Source: Acidobacteriota bacterium (GTDB taxonomy: Bacteria > Acidobacteriota > Vicinamibacteria > Vicinamibacterales > UBA8438). From it: a stretch of DNA of 9,236 nucleotides. Positions 1 through 7,440 of the stretch are shown in pieces. Location of the stretch: positions 1 through 9,236 of the forward strand of contig DTWD01000373.1 of the NCBI GenBank assembly GCA_012963185.1, written 5' to 3'. Under the pieces are notes generated by a model, which was not told the origin of the DNA, searched no databases, and saw only the letters and a list, made by a program, of their open reading frames with translations. Within the stretch, counting starts at the first letter, position 1. Every line of letters starts with the position of its first letter. The position numbers and the translations under genes were made by a program.

Positions 1-202
1 TCAGCCAGTACTTATTTTGGCCGATGAGCCTACTGGCAATCTTGATAGTGAGACGGGGCGAACCATTCTTGAAGTATTGATGAACGTGAATCGTGACTCG
101 GGGACGGCACTCCTGCTTGCAACCCATGACCCAGTTGTTGCTGCTGCCGCGGGCGAGGTGATTAAAATGCGTGACGGGCACATCATGCGGGATTCGTCGT
201 GA
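1..202 (+). CDS. ABC transporter ATP-binding protein, LolD/MacB type (C-terminal part only)
   Basis: This is the last 66 codons of an ABC ATPase; the frame is open from base 2 and the gene starts outside the window. Visible motifs are the Walker B strand with its catalytic glutamate (LILADEPTGNLD), which runs into the D-loop NLD, and the switch histidine in LLATHDP. The ADEPTGNLD wording is typical of the LolD/MacB/FtsE/YbbA group, which powers FtsX-type permeases instead of classical import permeases. Walker A and the signature motif are not in the window. The protein would sit on the cytoplasmic face and hydrolyse ATP to drive the permease that follows. Its TGA stop overlaps the GTG start of that permease (GTGA, 199-202), so the two are likely translationally coupled and form one transporter. 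The substrate cannot be read from this fragment. Confidence 0.93.
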   Translation, partial: QPVLILADEPTGNLDSETGRTILEVLMNVNRDSGTALLLATHDPVVAAAAGEVIKMRDGHIMRDSS

Positions 203-2787
203 CACTGTTTCGTTGGTTTATTGCTCGTAGCCTTCGCCAGCAACCGTTGCGGAGTGTTGCCACCGTGTTCAGTCTCGCCGTCGGTGTTGCTGTAGTCGTG
301 GCGATCCAACTCGCGAACGCCAGTTCGCTACGCGGGTTTTCGACGGTAATGGATGCGATGGCTGGTCGGACGTCACTTGAAATCACTGCCCCAGGCGTTG
401 GTATCCGTGAAGCACGTGCGACCAGTCTCGGGTGGCTTCGTGACTATGGGCGTGTTAGTCCAGTAATTGACGCCGACATTCTCCTGGCTCCTGTAACTGC
501 GGTCGCTACGGAGCAGTTTGAAGTCGTGAGATTATTGGGTGTCGATATTCTTAGCGATCGGCCGTTCCGTGATTATCAATTAGTTAATGGAGAGACTCCG
601 CGCCGTGTCACAACGCAGGAATTTCTTTCACTGCTGACCGATCCATATGCGGTGGTATTAACGGATCAGTTTGCTCGTCGGTACAAACTTGCCGTGAATG
701 ATCCGGTCACGATGCTGGTTGGCGACCGAATTGTGCCTCTCCGTGTCGCTGGAATTTTGGGTGAAGAAGGGCCGGCCAGTGTACTTGATGGCAACTTCGC
801 GCTCATGGATATTGCGGCAGCACAATGGGCCCTGAATCGACTTGGGCAAATCGATCGTATTGATGTACGACTTACTGATGGCATCAGTATTGATCAGGCT
901 GAACAGGAAATAGCGACACGGTTGCCAGATGGTCTCGGTGTTCGACGACCGGAAAGACGTGGTGCCGAGGTTGAGCGTATGCTGCGCGCATTCCACTTTA
1001 ATCTCACAGCGCTTAGTTTTATTGCCTTGCTCGTTGGGTTGTTTCTTGTTTACAACACTGTGTCCGTATCTGTAATTACACGACGACATGAGATCGGTCT
1101 TTTACGGACGGTTGGCGCTGGTCGTTCTACCATCGTTCGCTTATTTTTAGGTGAGGCGACGCTTCTTGCTGTCGCCGGGTCGGCGATTGGGGCCCCTTTG
1201 GGCTGGTTACTGGCGCAGGGGGCGGTCAGACTAACGTCATCGACGGTTAGTCAGTTTTGGGTGGCTTCAGCGGCTCAGGTTCCACCACTAAGCCTCGAGA
1301 TGGTTGGATTTGCGTTTGTAGTCGGGGTTCCTCTCGCGATCATTGGGGCCTTTGTGCCTGTGCGTGAAGCGTCGCGTATTACGCCGATGGCAGCGCTGCG
1401 TGGCGATGCTGCGCTTGAGGCGCGTAACCGGTTGTCCCGACGATTTTTGGTTGTGCCGGTCGTTCTCTTCGTTTTGGCTGCATGGTTTGTCCGGCAGGAA
1501 CCGATTGATGGTTTGCCAATATTTGGCCTACTTGCGTCTTTGGCAGTGGTTTTTGGTGCAGCTGTACTGATGCCGGCAGTGTTGTTCGGCTTCCGCCGTT
1601 TTTGTGGCGGTGCAATGTCCCGGTGGTTGCACGTGGAAGGCCACATGGCTCACGCCAACTTGGGAAGCGCGATTCCCCGGCTTTCAATTTCAGTCGCAGC
1701 GTTAGCCGTCAGTCTGGCCATGATGGTCGCGATTGCCATTATGGTCGGTAGTTTTCGAGAAACGGTCGTCTACTGGGTTGGTCAGACCTTACAGGCGGAC
1801 CTATTTGTATCGAGTGCACGCTCATCACCACAAGGAAGCGTGATTTCATCTGAGACAGAAACATTGATTAGTAACCATCCAGATGTTGTCGCGGTTGATG
1901 TGTTTACAACCATTGATGTGAACTATGCAGAAACACCAATTGTTATTGGTGCAGGTCGGTTTGAGGTGCTACTCGACCATGGCGCTTTGCTATTCAAAGC
2001 ACCTGATAATGGTCCGGCCGCTATGGCTACGGCGGTTGGAGTGGATGCCGTCGTGGTTTCGGAAGCCTTTTCTCTAAAACATCGCGTGGCAGTGGGTGAC
2101 ACCATTGTCTTACCAACACCACAGGGAGAGACTCCGTTTCGGGTAGTTGCAGTTTATTTTGATTATTCAAATGATCGCGGGTTGGTGGTGATGGATGTTG
2201 GAACTTTTGCGCGCCACTTTGAGGCGGGAAGACCATCAGGTTTGATGGTTTATTTAGCGCCGGAGGCTAATCCGGACACTGTTCGTAACGAGTTACGAGA
2301 TGGCCTGGGGAACGGACGACCTGTGTTGATTACAACAAATGCATCGCTGCGGCGGGAGGTACTTCAAATTTTCGATTCAACATTTGTGATCACCTATGCC
2401 CTTGAGGTGATCGCCGTGGCCGTGTCGATGTTTGGTGTTGCGGCGACACTCTTGACCTTGGTACTTGAACGACGCCACGAACTCGCCATGTTGCGTCTTG
2501 TCGGTGCCGAGCGTGGACAAGTGCGACGCATGATCGTGATTGAAGCCGGTATCCTGGGGGTTCTGACACACGGCGTCGGTCTAGTAGTTGGGTTCGTACT
2601 GTCGCTGATTCTTATCTACGTAATCAATGTACAGAGCTTCGGTTGGACCATTCAGTTTCATGTCCCGATAGTGTTTCTCGGGCAATCGACACTGGCCATA
2701 CTGGTTGCAACGGCCATTGCCGGCTTGTACCCGGCGCGTCTTGCGTCTCGTTTTTCTCTTAGAGATGTTGCTGGATTTCAGGGATGA
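199..2787 (+). CDS. ABC transporter permease, two FtsX domains (YbbP/AttG-like, ten predicted TM helices)
   Basis: An 862-residue integral membrane protein built as two FtsX/MacB-type halves. The first half has TM1 at about residues 18-40, a large periplasmic domain to about 264, then three helices at about 267-290, 315-343 and 366-390. Two linking helices lie at about 416-464. The second half starts with a helix at about 491-515, has a second periplasmic domain to about 727, and ends with three helices at about 728-755, 781-810 and 830-850. The coupling segments after the second helix of each half match each other: RRHEIGLLRTVGAGR and RRHELAMLRLVGAERG. Length and topology fit the double-FtsX permeases (YbbP-like, about 800 residues), not single-domain LolC/E or MacB. 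The GTG start at 199 is chosen because GGGA lies 6 bases upstream (189-192) and the start overlaps the ATPase stop. The protein likely works with the upstream ATPase and the AttH-like protein downstream, moving or extracting an envelope component. The substrate is unknown. Confidence 0.92.
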   Translation: MTLFRWFIARSLRQQPLRSVATVFSLAVGVAVVVAIQLANASSLRGFSTVMDAMAGRTSLEITAPGVGIREARATSLGWLRDYGRVSPVIDADILLAPVTAVATEQFEVVRLLGVDILSDRPFRDYQLVNGETPRRVTTQEFLSLLTDPYAVVLTDQFARRYKLAVNDPVTMLVGDRIVPLRVAGILGEEGPASVLDGNFALMDIAAAQWALNRLGQIDRIDVRLTDGISIDQAEQEIATRLPDGLGVRRPERRGAEVERMLRAFHFNLTALSFIALLVGLFLVYNTVSVSVITRRHEIGLLRTVGAGRSTIVRLFLGEATLLAVAGSAIGAPLGWLLAQGAVRLTSSTVSQFWVASAAQVPPLSLEMVGFAFVVGVPLAIIGAFVPVREASRITPMAALRGDAALEARNRLSRRFLVVPVVLFVLAAWFVRQEPIDGLPIFGLLASLAVVFGAAVLMPAVLFGFRRFCGGAMSRWLHVEGHMAHANLGSAIPRLSISVAALAVSLAMMVAIAIMVGSFRETVVYWVGQTLQADLFVSSARSSPQGSVISSETETLISNHPDVVAVDVFTTIDVNYAETPIVIGAGRFEVLLDHGALLFKAPDNGPAAMATAVGVDAVVVSEAFSLKHRVAVGDTIVLPTPQGETPFRVVAVYFDYSNDRGLVVMDVGTFARHFEAGRPSGLMVYLAPEANPDTVRNELRDGLGNGRPVLITTNASLRREVLQIFDSTFVITYALEVIAVAVSMFGVAATLLTLVLERRHELAMLRLVGAERGQVRRMIVIEAGILGVLTHGVGLVVGFVLSLILIYVINVQSFGWTIQFHVPIVFLGQSTLAILVATAIAGLYPARLASRFSLRDVAGFQG

Positions 2788-3923
2788 TACAGAGAGTAGT
2801 TTCCGGCATTTTATTAGCAGGGATGAGTCTGCTAACCGCACAGATCTTAACGTCAGCGCAGACCCAGGAGGATGCTACACAGTCGTGGCGGCTGGCAAGT
2901 CCAACGTATGACCTGTCGTTTCCTCGTGATCATGCTGCCCATCCTGATTACCGGATCGAGTGGTGGTATTACACCGGCAATTTATTTACGCGTGAGGGGC
3001 GTCGTTTTGGGTATCAGTTGACATTTTTCCGTGTGGGTGTCGACCAAAATCCCGTTAACCCGTCGCAGTGGACCGTGCGGGATTTGCACTTGGCCCACTT
3101 AGCTATTACGGATATTGATCGTGGCTTACATCGCGTTGCCGAGCGTTTAAACCGTACTGGTGTGGGATGGGCTGGAGCGAGCACAGATAGTCTTGATGTG
3201 TGGAATGAGGACTGGAGGGCTACGGCGAGTGAACGGACGCATCGGTTGCAAGCAATGGATGCCAATCAAACCGGCCGCTTACTGCTCGACCTTCGTCTTG
3301 ATAGCGATGCGGCACCAGTTTTACATGGGGATCAAGGTTTTAGTCAGAAAGGTGAGGATGTTGGTAACGCTTCTCATTATTATTCCTTCACCCGCCTTGC
3401 GACACGGGGTCGCCTTGAAGTTGATGGTGAAGCTTTTGACGTGACCGGTACAAGTTGGATGGATCATGAGTTTGGAAGTAGCTTTCTTGAAGCGGACCAA
3501 GCCGGCTGGGACTGGTTTTCCATCCAACTCAATGATGGCACAGATCTCATGGTCTACACATTGCGAGATCTCGATGGGCGCGCTGATATTCGGTCTAGCG
3601 GTACCGTGGTTACGTCTGAGGGGATCACTCATTTGAAAAGTGATGATGTGAGACTGTTACCTCGTCGTCGATGGATCTCATCAGTCAGTGGTGCGGCCTA
3701 CCCGGTCGATTGGCGTATTGACATACCGTCGCTTGGGTTACAACTCGATGTATCTGCGGCGATTGATGCTCAGGAACTGGTAACGGTGCAGTCAACCGGT
3801 GTGACGTATTGGGAAGGAGCGGTTGATGCGATGGGAACGCATGATGGCGTGTCGGTATCAGGCGAAGGGTATCTTGAAATGACGGGTTACGCGGGTGTGC
3901 CCATGAGTAGCGTACTGCGGTAA
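2784..3923 (+). CDS. Exported AttH/CrtC-like lipocalin-fold protein
   Basis: A 379-residue protein with an N-terminal signal peptide: Arg4, a hydrophobic core at about residues 5-23, and probable cleavage near TSA (residue 25). No lipobox cysteine is present, so it is probably a soluble periplasmic protein. Family marks are RIEWWYYTGN at about residues 56-65 and WMDHEFGSSF followed by GWDWFSIQLNDG at about 225-250. These are the signature regions of the AttH / carotenoid 1,2-hydratase-like (CrtC, Lipocalin_9) superfamily. Most members are not carotenoid enzymes, and no carotenoid genes are nearby, so a hydratase call would be unsafe. The ATG start at 2784 overlaps the permease stop by 4 bases (ATGA), implying coupled translation. 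An ATPase, double-FtsX permease and AttH set is a recurring arrangement, which suggests that this protein is the transporter's periplasmic partner or carrier for a hydrophobic ligand; that role is inferred. It ends with tandem TAA codons. Confidence 0.85.
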   Translation: MIQRVVSGILLAGMSLLTAQILTSAQTQEDATQSWRLASPTYDLSFPRDHAAHPDYRIEWWYYTGNLFTREGRRFGYQLTFFRVGVDQNPVNPSQWTVRDLHLAHLAITDIDRGLHRVAERLNRTGVGWAGASTDSLDVWNEDWRATASERTHRLQAMDANQTGRLLLDLRLDSDAAPVLHGDQGFSQKGEDVGNASHYYSFTRLATRGRLEVDGEAFDVTGTSWMDHEFGSSFLEADQAGWDWFSIQLNDGTDLMVYTLRDLDGRADIRSSGTVVTSEGITHLKSDDVRLLPRRRWISSVSGAAYPVDWRIDIPSLGLQLDVSAAIDAQELVTVQSTGVTYWEGAVDAMGTHDGVSVSGEGYLEMTGYAGVPMSSVLR

Positions 3924-3932
3924 TAAATTCAG

Positions 3933-5849
3933 CTACCGAGAGGCACTATCCGGACGTTTCGGGTACCCGAGACCCGTGAGTGCAGTCGCGATCTCGTCGA
4001 GAATGATGGGGTCATCAATTGTGGCGGGAGTTACATACGATTCGCCGTCTGCAATCTTTTTGATCGTGCCACGTAAGATCTTGCCGGACCGTGTCTTGGG
4101 AAGCCGTGGCACCAAGACGGCCTGTTTAAAGGCGGCCACAGGACCGATTGTCTTTCTTACTCGATCGACGAGTTCTGCCACAATGTCTTCCGGTGGCCGT
4201 GTGACGCCAGCCTTGGTCACCGCAAATCCGAGAGGAACTTCACCCTTCAATGCGTCGGTTACACCGACAACAGCACATTCGGCCACGTCAGGGTGAGCGG
4301 CGAGTACCTCTTCGATACCGCCGGTCGAAAGTCGATGGCCGGCGACGTTAATAATGTCGTCGATGCGACTCATGATAAACAGGTATCCGTCTTCGTCTTG
4401 ATAGCCGGCGTCACCGCTTAGGTAATAACCTGGGTATCGTGACAGATAGCTTTGTTGATACCCGCTGTCGTTATGCCACAGCGTTGGTAAGCACCCTGGT
4501 GGCATGGGTAGTTTTAGAACCAATGCGCCGATTTCACCTGCCGGCATTTCATCACCGTTGTCGCCTAATATTCTTACGTCAAAGCCAGGGACAACTTTTG
4601 TCGGAGAACCCGGCTTAATTGGGAGCATGCCGAGGCCGACGCAATTACTCACGATCGGCCAACCTGTTTCCGTTTGCCACCAATGGTCAATTACCGGGAC
4701 TTGTAGATGATGCTGTGCCCATGTAAGCGTGTCTGGGTCTGAGCGTTCGCCGGCGAGGAAGAGGGTGCGGAATCTCGAAAGGTCATATTGCTTGATGTAG
4801 TGCCCATCCGGGTCTTCTTTTTTTATGGCGCGGAATGCTGTTGGGGCCGTGAAGAGTGTAGTGACGCCGTGTTGTTCGATGACACGAAAAAATGCGCCTG
4901 GATCCGGTGTGCCAACGGGTTTGCCTTCATAGAGGACGGTTGTGGCACCGCGAAGTAGTGGACCATAAACGATGTAAGAATGCCCGACTACCCACCCGAT
5001 GTCAGAAGCCGCCCAGTAGACCTCACCAGCACCTACGCCATAGATGTGTTCCATGCTCCAGTTCAGGGCGACCGCATGGCCACCGTTATCACGGATGACG
5101 CCTTTTGGTATTCCGGTCGTACCAGAGGTGTAGAGGATGTAGAGCGGGTCGGTTGCAGATACTGGGACGCAGTCAATCGGCTTACTGTTCTTGCAGATAT
5201 CGTTCCAGTCGAGGTCACGACCAGGCACAAGAGATGCGCGTTCTTGAGGGCGTTGCAATACTAAAACATGCTTGGGCTTGTGTGTTGCGAGTTCGATCGC
5301 TTCATCAAGTAAAGGTTTATAGGGGATGACGCGGTCGACTTCGATGCCACATGATGCTGAAAGGATTAGGGTTGGTTTCGCATCATCAATACGAGTTGCG
5401 AGTTCCTTTGCAGCGAATCCACCAAAGACGACTGAATGTACAGCACCGAGCCGAGCGCAGGCGAGCATGCCGATCACCGCTTCTGGGACCATCGGCATAT
5501 AGAGGATGACTCGGTCACCGGCACTGACACCTTGTGCCTTTAGTGCGCCAGCGACGCGGGCGACCTCGTCTCTGAGTTCTCTATACGTAAAGTGCCGAAG
5601 CGTATTGGTGACGGGACTGTCGTATATCAGGGCAAGTTGTTTTCCGCGACCTCGGTCGATGTGGCGATCAAGGCAGTTGTAGCACGTGTTGAGGACGCCT
5701 CCAACGAACCAGCGGTAGAATGGTGGATTGGAATCATCACGTACCTGCTTCCAACTCCGGTCCCAGTAAAGCTGGTCTGCGGCTGCTCCCCAGAATTCTT
5801 CGGGGTTGTTCTGGGCGAGACGATAAACTTCATCGTAGACACTAGTCAT
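3933..5849 (-). CDS. prpE: Propionyl-CoA (or acetyl-CoA) synthetase, AMP-forming, PrpE-like
   Basis: A complete 638-residue adenylate-forming enzyme that activates a short carboxylate with ATP and CoA to acyl-CoA, AMP and PPi in the cytoplasm. The N-terminal ACS domain starts VYDEVYRLAQNNPEEFW. The P-loop YTSGTTGIPKG is at 240-250, DHWWQTETGW at 388-397, the ribose-binding YLSGD at 476-480, the hinge and A8 region MSRIDDIINVAGHRLS at 493-508, and the C-terminal PKTRSGK ends at the catalytic Lys590. This lysine is the usual target of Pat/CobB-type acetylation control. PKGVIRDNGGHAVAL after the P-loop resembles PrpE and ACSS3 more than Acs. Where Acs has Val in GSVGEP, this protein has Ala366 (LFLAGER), consistent with a larger pocket for propionate. 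Acetate use cannot be excluded. The ATG at 5849 is preceded by AGGA with 9-base spacing. The gene runs against the AttH-like gene (9 bases between stops) and diverges from copC. Confidence 0.9.
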   Translation of the reverse strand: MTSVYDEVYRLAQNNPEEFWGAAADQLYWDRSWKQVRDDSNPPFYRWFVGGVLNTCYNCLDRHIDRGRGKQLALIYDSPVTNTLRHFTYRELRDEVARVAGALKAQGVSAGDRVILYMPMVPEAVIGMLACARLGAVHSVVFGGFAAKELATRIDDAKPTLILSASCGIEVDRVIPYKPLLDEAIELATHKPKHVLVLQRPQERASLVPGRDLDWNDICKNSKPIDCVPVSATDPLYILYTSGTTGIPKGVIRDNGGHAVALNWSMEHIYGVGAGEVYWAASDIGWVVGHSYIVYGPLLRGATTVLYEGKPVGTPDPGAFFRVIEQHGVTTLFTAPTAFRAIKKEDPDGHYIKQYDLSRFRTLFLAGERSDPDTLTWAQHHLQVPVIDHWWQTETGWPIVSNCVGLGMLPIKPGSPTKVVPGFDVRILGDNGDEMPAGEIGALVLKLPMPPGCLPTLWHNDSGYQQSYLSRYPGYYLSGDAGYQDEDGYLFIMSRIDDIINVAGHRLSTGGIEEVLAAHPDVAECAVVGVTDALKGEVPLGFAVTKAGVTRPPEDIVAELVDRVRKTIGPVAAFKQAVLVPRLPKTRSGKILRGTIKKIADGESYVTPATIDDPIILDEIATALTGLGYPKRPDSASR

Positions 5850-5858
5850 CTCGTCACA

Positions 5859-5862
5859 TCCT
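5859..5862 (-). promoter_or_regulatory. Ribosome binding site of the PrpE-like gene
   Basis: On the minus strand, AGGA stands 9 bases before the ATG at 5849. This supports that start codon and the N-terminus MTSVYDEVYR, which matches the usual beginning of the family. Confidence 0.6.
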
Positions 5863-5897
5863 ATCGTAGGTGGTTAGTAAGTTAGGCAACCCTTGTG

Positions 5898-5926
5898 TTG
5901 ATTCTTGCTAGAATTTCACCTAGATC
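5898..5926 (+). promoter_or_regulatory. Weak candidate promoter for copC
   Basis: TTGATT (5898-5903), a 17-base spacer and TAGATC (5921-5926) form a promoter-like pair on the plus strand, with four and three matches to the consensus hexamers. An alternative -10, TATTAT (5960-5965), has five matches but no matching -35 at the right distance. Either would give a leader of roughly 100-150 bases before the copC start at 6076. I see no riboswitch or terminator in that leader. Confidence 0.2.
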
Positions 5927-5941
5927 GAGTCATCAAGTGCT

Positions 5942-5970
5942 GAAAATCTAACAGACAGTTATTATGTCAA
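5942..5970 (-). promoter_or_regulatory. Weak candidate promoter for the PrpE-like gene
   Basis: A perfect -35 hexamer TTGACA on the minus strand (5970 to 5965) is followed after 17 bases by ATTTTC (5947 to 5942), which is a poor -10 box. TAGATT at 5950 to 5945 is a better hexamer but leaves a spacer of only 14. The site lies about 95 bases before the start codon at 5849. The good -35 and poor -10 would fit an activator-dependent promoter, but it may be chance. Confidence 0.25.
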
Positions 5971-5975
5971 TAACT
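5957..5975. promoter_or_regulatory. Perfect 7-5-7 inverted repeat, candidate operator in the divergent control region
   Basis: The bases read AGTTATT, then ATGTC, then AATAACT. The two arms are exact reverse complements. The dyad lies in the AT-rich part of the gap between the PrpE-like gene (-) and copC (+). It overlaps a perfect TTGACA on the minus strand (5965-5970) and a TATTAT (5960-5965) on the plus strand. A dimeric repressor or activator could therefore act on one or both divergent promoters. It does not resemble the CueR-type copper operator. No T-run follows, so it is not a standard terminator. The regulator is not encoded in the window. Confidence 0.4.
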
Positions 5976-6061
5976 TATAGGCACTGAGCCCTTTTATGGG
6001 GGTTACATTGTGGAATTCGGTCGAAGAGCGTACGTTGAGATGACTATTCGTCCTAACAGAC

Positions 6062-6067
6062 GGAAGG
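6062..6067 (+). promoter_or_regulatory. Ribosome binding site that fixes the copC start
   Basis: GGAAGG at 6062-6067 stands 8 bases before the ATG at 6076. The two in-frame starts upstream (GTG 6010 and ATG 6040) would put 22 or 12 polar, charged residues in front of the signal peptide, so 6076 is the better start. Confidence 0.7.
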
Positions 6068-6075
6068 GCAGTGAC

Positions 6076-6444
6076 ATGTCAGTAAAGAAAGCAAGTCTCG
6101 CTTTTGGGTGCATTTTGTCGATATTGTGCGCAACAACGTTGTGGGCGCACATGCGTGTTCAAAAGACTATGCCAGAGGATGGTGCCACATTGACTGCGTC
6201 GCCGCGTCACATCCAAGTTTGGTACACACAGTTACCAGACGGTGCCATTAGTCAACTGCTATTAGAGGGTGTGGGTGGAACAATTACGCTTGGGGATATG
6301 ACTGTTGAAGAAGACAAATCACTGATGGCCGCGGTGCCATCTGTTTTGTCGACTGGAACCTATACGGTGAAGTGGCGGACGGCTGGGGATGATGGGCATA
6401 CACAACGCGGGGATTTTACTTTTACCTTGCGTTCGGCCGACTAG
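6076..6444 (+). CDS. copC: CopC-family periplasmic copper-binding protein
   Basis: A 122-residue protein with a clear Sec signal peptide: Lys4-Lys5, a hydrophobic core at about residues 6-22, and cleavage after LWA at residue 24. The mature protein then begins with His25. In CopC proteins the mature N-terminal histidine, together with a D-x-H pair near the C-terminus, forms the high-affinity Cu(II) site. The pair is present here as Asp106 and His108 (WRTAGDDGHTQRGDFTF). The rest fits the small beta-sandwich: TMPEDGATLTASPRHIQVWY near the start and TGTYTVKWR near the end. The mature form (98 residues) has no methionine-rich Cu(I) loop, so it looks like a Cu(II)-only CopC. The frame is open upstream to 6010, but the ribosome binding site and signal peptide favour 6076. 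copD follows after 62 bases, and the pair probably moves copper from periplasm towards cytoplasm or a cuproenzyme. Confidence 0.88.
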   Translation: MSVKKASLAFGCILSILCATTLWAHMRVQKTMPEDGATLTASPRHIQVWYTQLPDGAISQLLLEGVGGTITLGDMTVEEDKSLMAAVPSVLSTGTYTVKWRTAGDDGHTQRGDFTFTLRSAD

Positions 6445-6453
6445 TAGGTTCCG

Positions 6454-6467
6454 TACCGCGGCCGGTA
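6454..6467 (+). other. Small hairpin in the copC-copD gap
   Basis: TACCG, loop CGGC and CGGTA form a 5-base-pair stem 9 bases after the copC stop. No T-run follows, so it is not a typical intrinsic terminator. At most it might protect or attenuate the transcript between copC and copD, and it may be chance. Confidence 0.2.
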
Positions 6468-6506
6468 ATAGTTGTCAGTGCGACGCGTGGATATTGGCTC
6501 CGGTTT

Positions 6507-7430
6507 ATGGATGCTGAAGTTCGCTCCCTCGTTTATCTCGCCCTCGGGAAATGGGTCACTTATCTTGGTTTGGTCGGTCTAACGGGAGCTGTTTGTCTGC
6601 GACAATTGCTCGGTGCAGTGGGTGTCGAGCCGCGAGTCTATCCGACTGTTGAACGGCTGTTGGTGTCGCTTGCATCCTATGCGAATGGGCTTGTCATTGT
6701 GGCGGTGGTGGCTCGACTCTATGCACAGACCTTCTCGGTCTTTGGTCTTGACGAACCCGTGACATTAGAGTTGCTACGGGTCGTCGGTTTTGAAAGCCGA
6801 TGGGGAAGTCAGTGGTTACTCCATGCTGCCGTCGCGATACTGGTAGGCATGGCTACGATGATGGTTCGCTCGCGGGTCCGTTTAGGCTGGAATGCTCTTG
6901 CCGTGTTGACCGTCGTCCTCTGGTTGACTCTTCCGCTTACTGGCCATGCAATGTCGTTTAGCGATCCGTCATTCTTATGGGCAATTCAGGTGAGTCATGG
7001 GCTTGCCGCCGGTGCTTGGATAGGAACCTTGTTTGCGTTATTCCTTGTGGGTTCATTCCTATGTGAGTCAGACCCTCGGAGTGGCTCGGTTTGCTTCGCT
7101 GGACTTGTGCGTCGATTTTCGCCACGAGCCGTCATTGCGGTGATGGTTTTGTTTGCTACGGGAACAATTACGAGTTGGTTCTATCTCGGTTCATTTGAGC
7201 ACTTGTGGAGCGATTCCTATGGGAAAATGCTGTTGCTGAAGCTTTTTTTTGTTATTTCGACTGGTGCGGTGGGGTTCTATAACTGGCGTTTTATGGCGCC
7301 TCGACTCGGTGACGGTGCCGGAAGTCGTAGGTTGTTCAGTTCGATTCGTGCTGAACTAGTGTGTGGTTTGTTATTGCTAGCGGCGACCGCCGTGCTCGTT
7401 CACCTGGCGATCCCGGCTGAAATGGGGTAA
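6507..7430 (+). CDS. copD: CopD-family copper transport membrane protein
   Basis: A 307-residue inner-membrane protein with about eight hydrophobic segments near residues 8-30, 54-76, 104-120, 128-147, 160-183, 208-227, 241-258 and 283-303. CopD-domain marks are QVSHGLAAGAWIGTLFAL (161-178), LFATGTITSW (215-224), SYGKMLLLKL (237-246) and GFYNW (256-260). His106, His147 (TGHAMS) and His164 (SHG) are candidate copper ligands in or near the membrane. CopD partners CopC in copper uptake or delivery, and the adjacent copC supports that here. Length fits the family's roughly 300 residues. The ATG at 6507 has only a weak ribosome binding site. No earlier in-frame start was found between the copC stop and 6507, so translation may depend on readthrough from copC. 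The next gene starts 10 bases after its TAA, pointing to one transcript. Confidence 0.87.
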   Translation: MDAEVRSLVYLALGKWVTYLGLVGLTGAVCLRQLLGAVGVEPRVYPTVERLLVSLASYANGLVIVAVVARLYAQTFSVFGLDEPVTLELLRVVGFESRWGSQWLLHAAVAILVGMATMMVRSRVRLGWNALAVLTVVLWLTLPLTGHAMSFSDPSFLWAIQVSHGLAAGAWIGTLFALFLVGSFLCESDPRSGSVCFAGLVRRFSPRAVIAVMVLFATGTITSWFYLGSFEHLWSDSYGKMLLLKLFFVISTGAVGFYNWRFMAPRLGDGAGSRRLFSSIRAELVCGLLLLAATAVLVHLAIPAEMG

Positions 7431-7440
7431 AACTGCACCT

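Noticed and set aside
658..1089. Long minus-strand frame of 143 codons inside the permease gene
   Set aside because: It lies wholly inside a gene with clear family motifs, its translation has no recognisable domain, and it has no neighbours or ribosome binding site. It is a shadow frame.
2784..3923. Calling the gene carotenoid 1,2-hydratase (crtC)
   Set aside because: Only superfamily motifs are shared. It has a signal peptide, is coupled to an ABC transporter and has no carotenoid genes nearby, so AttH-like is safer.
6010..6075. N-terminal extension of CopC from the GTG at 6010
   Set aside because: It would put 22 mostly polar residues ahead of the signal peptide, and the clear ribosome binding site precedes 6076.
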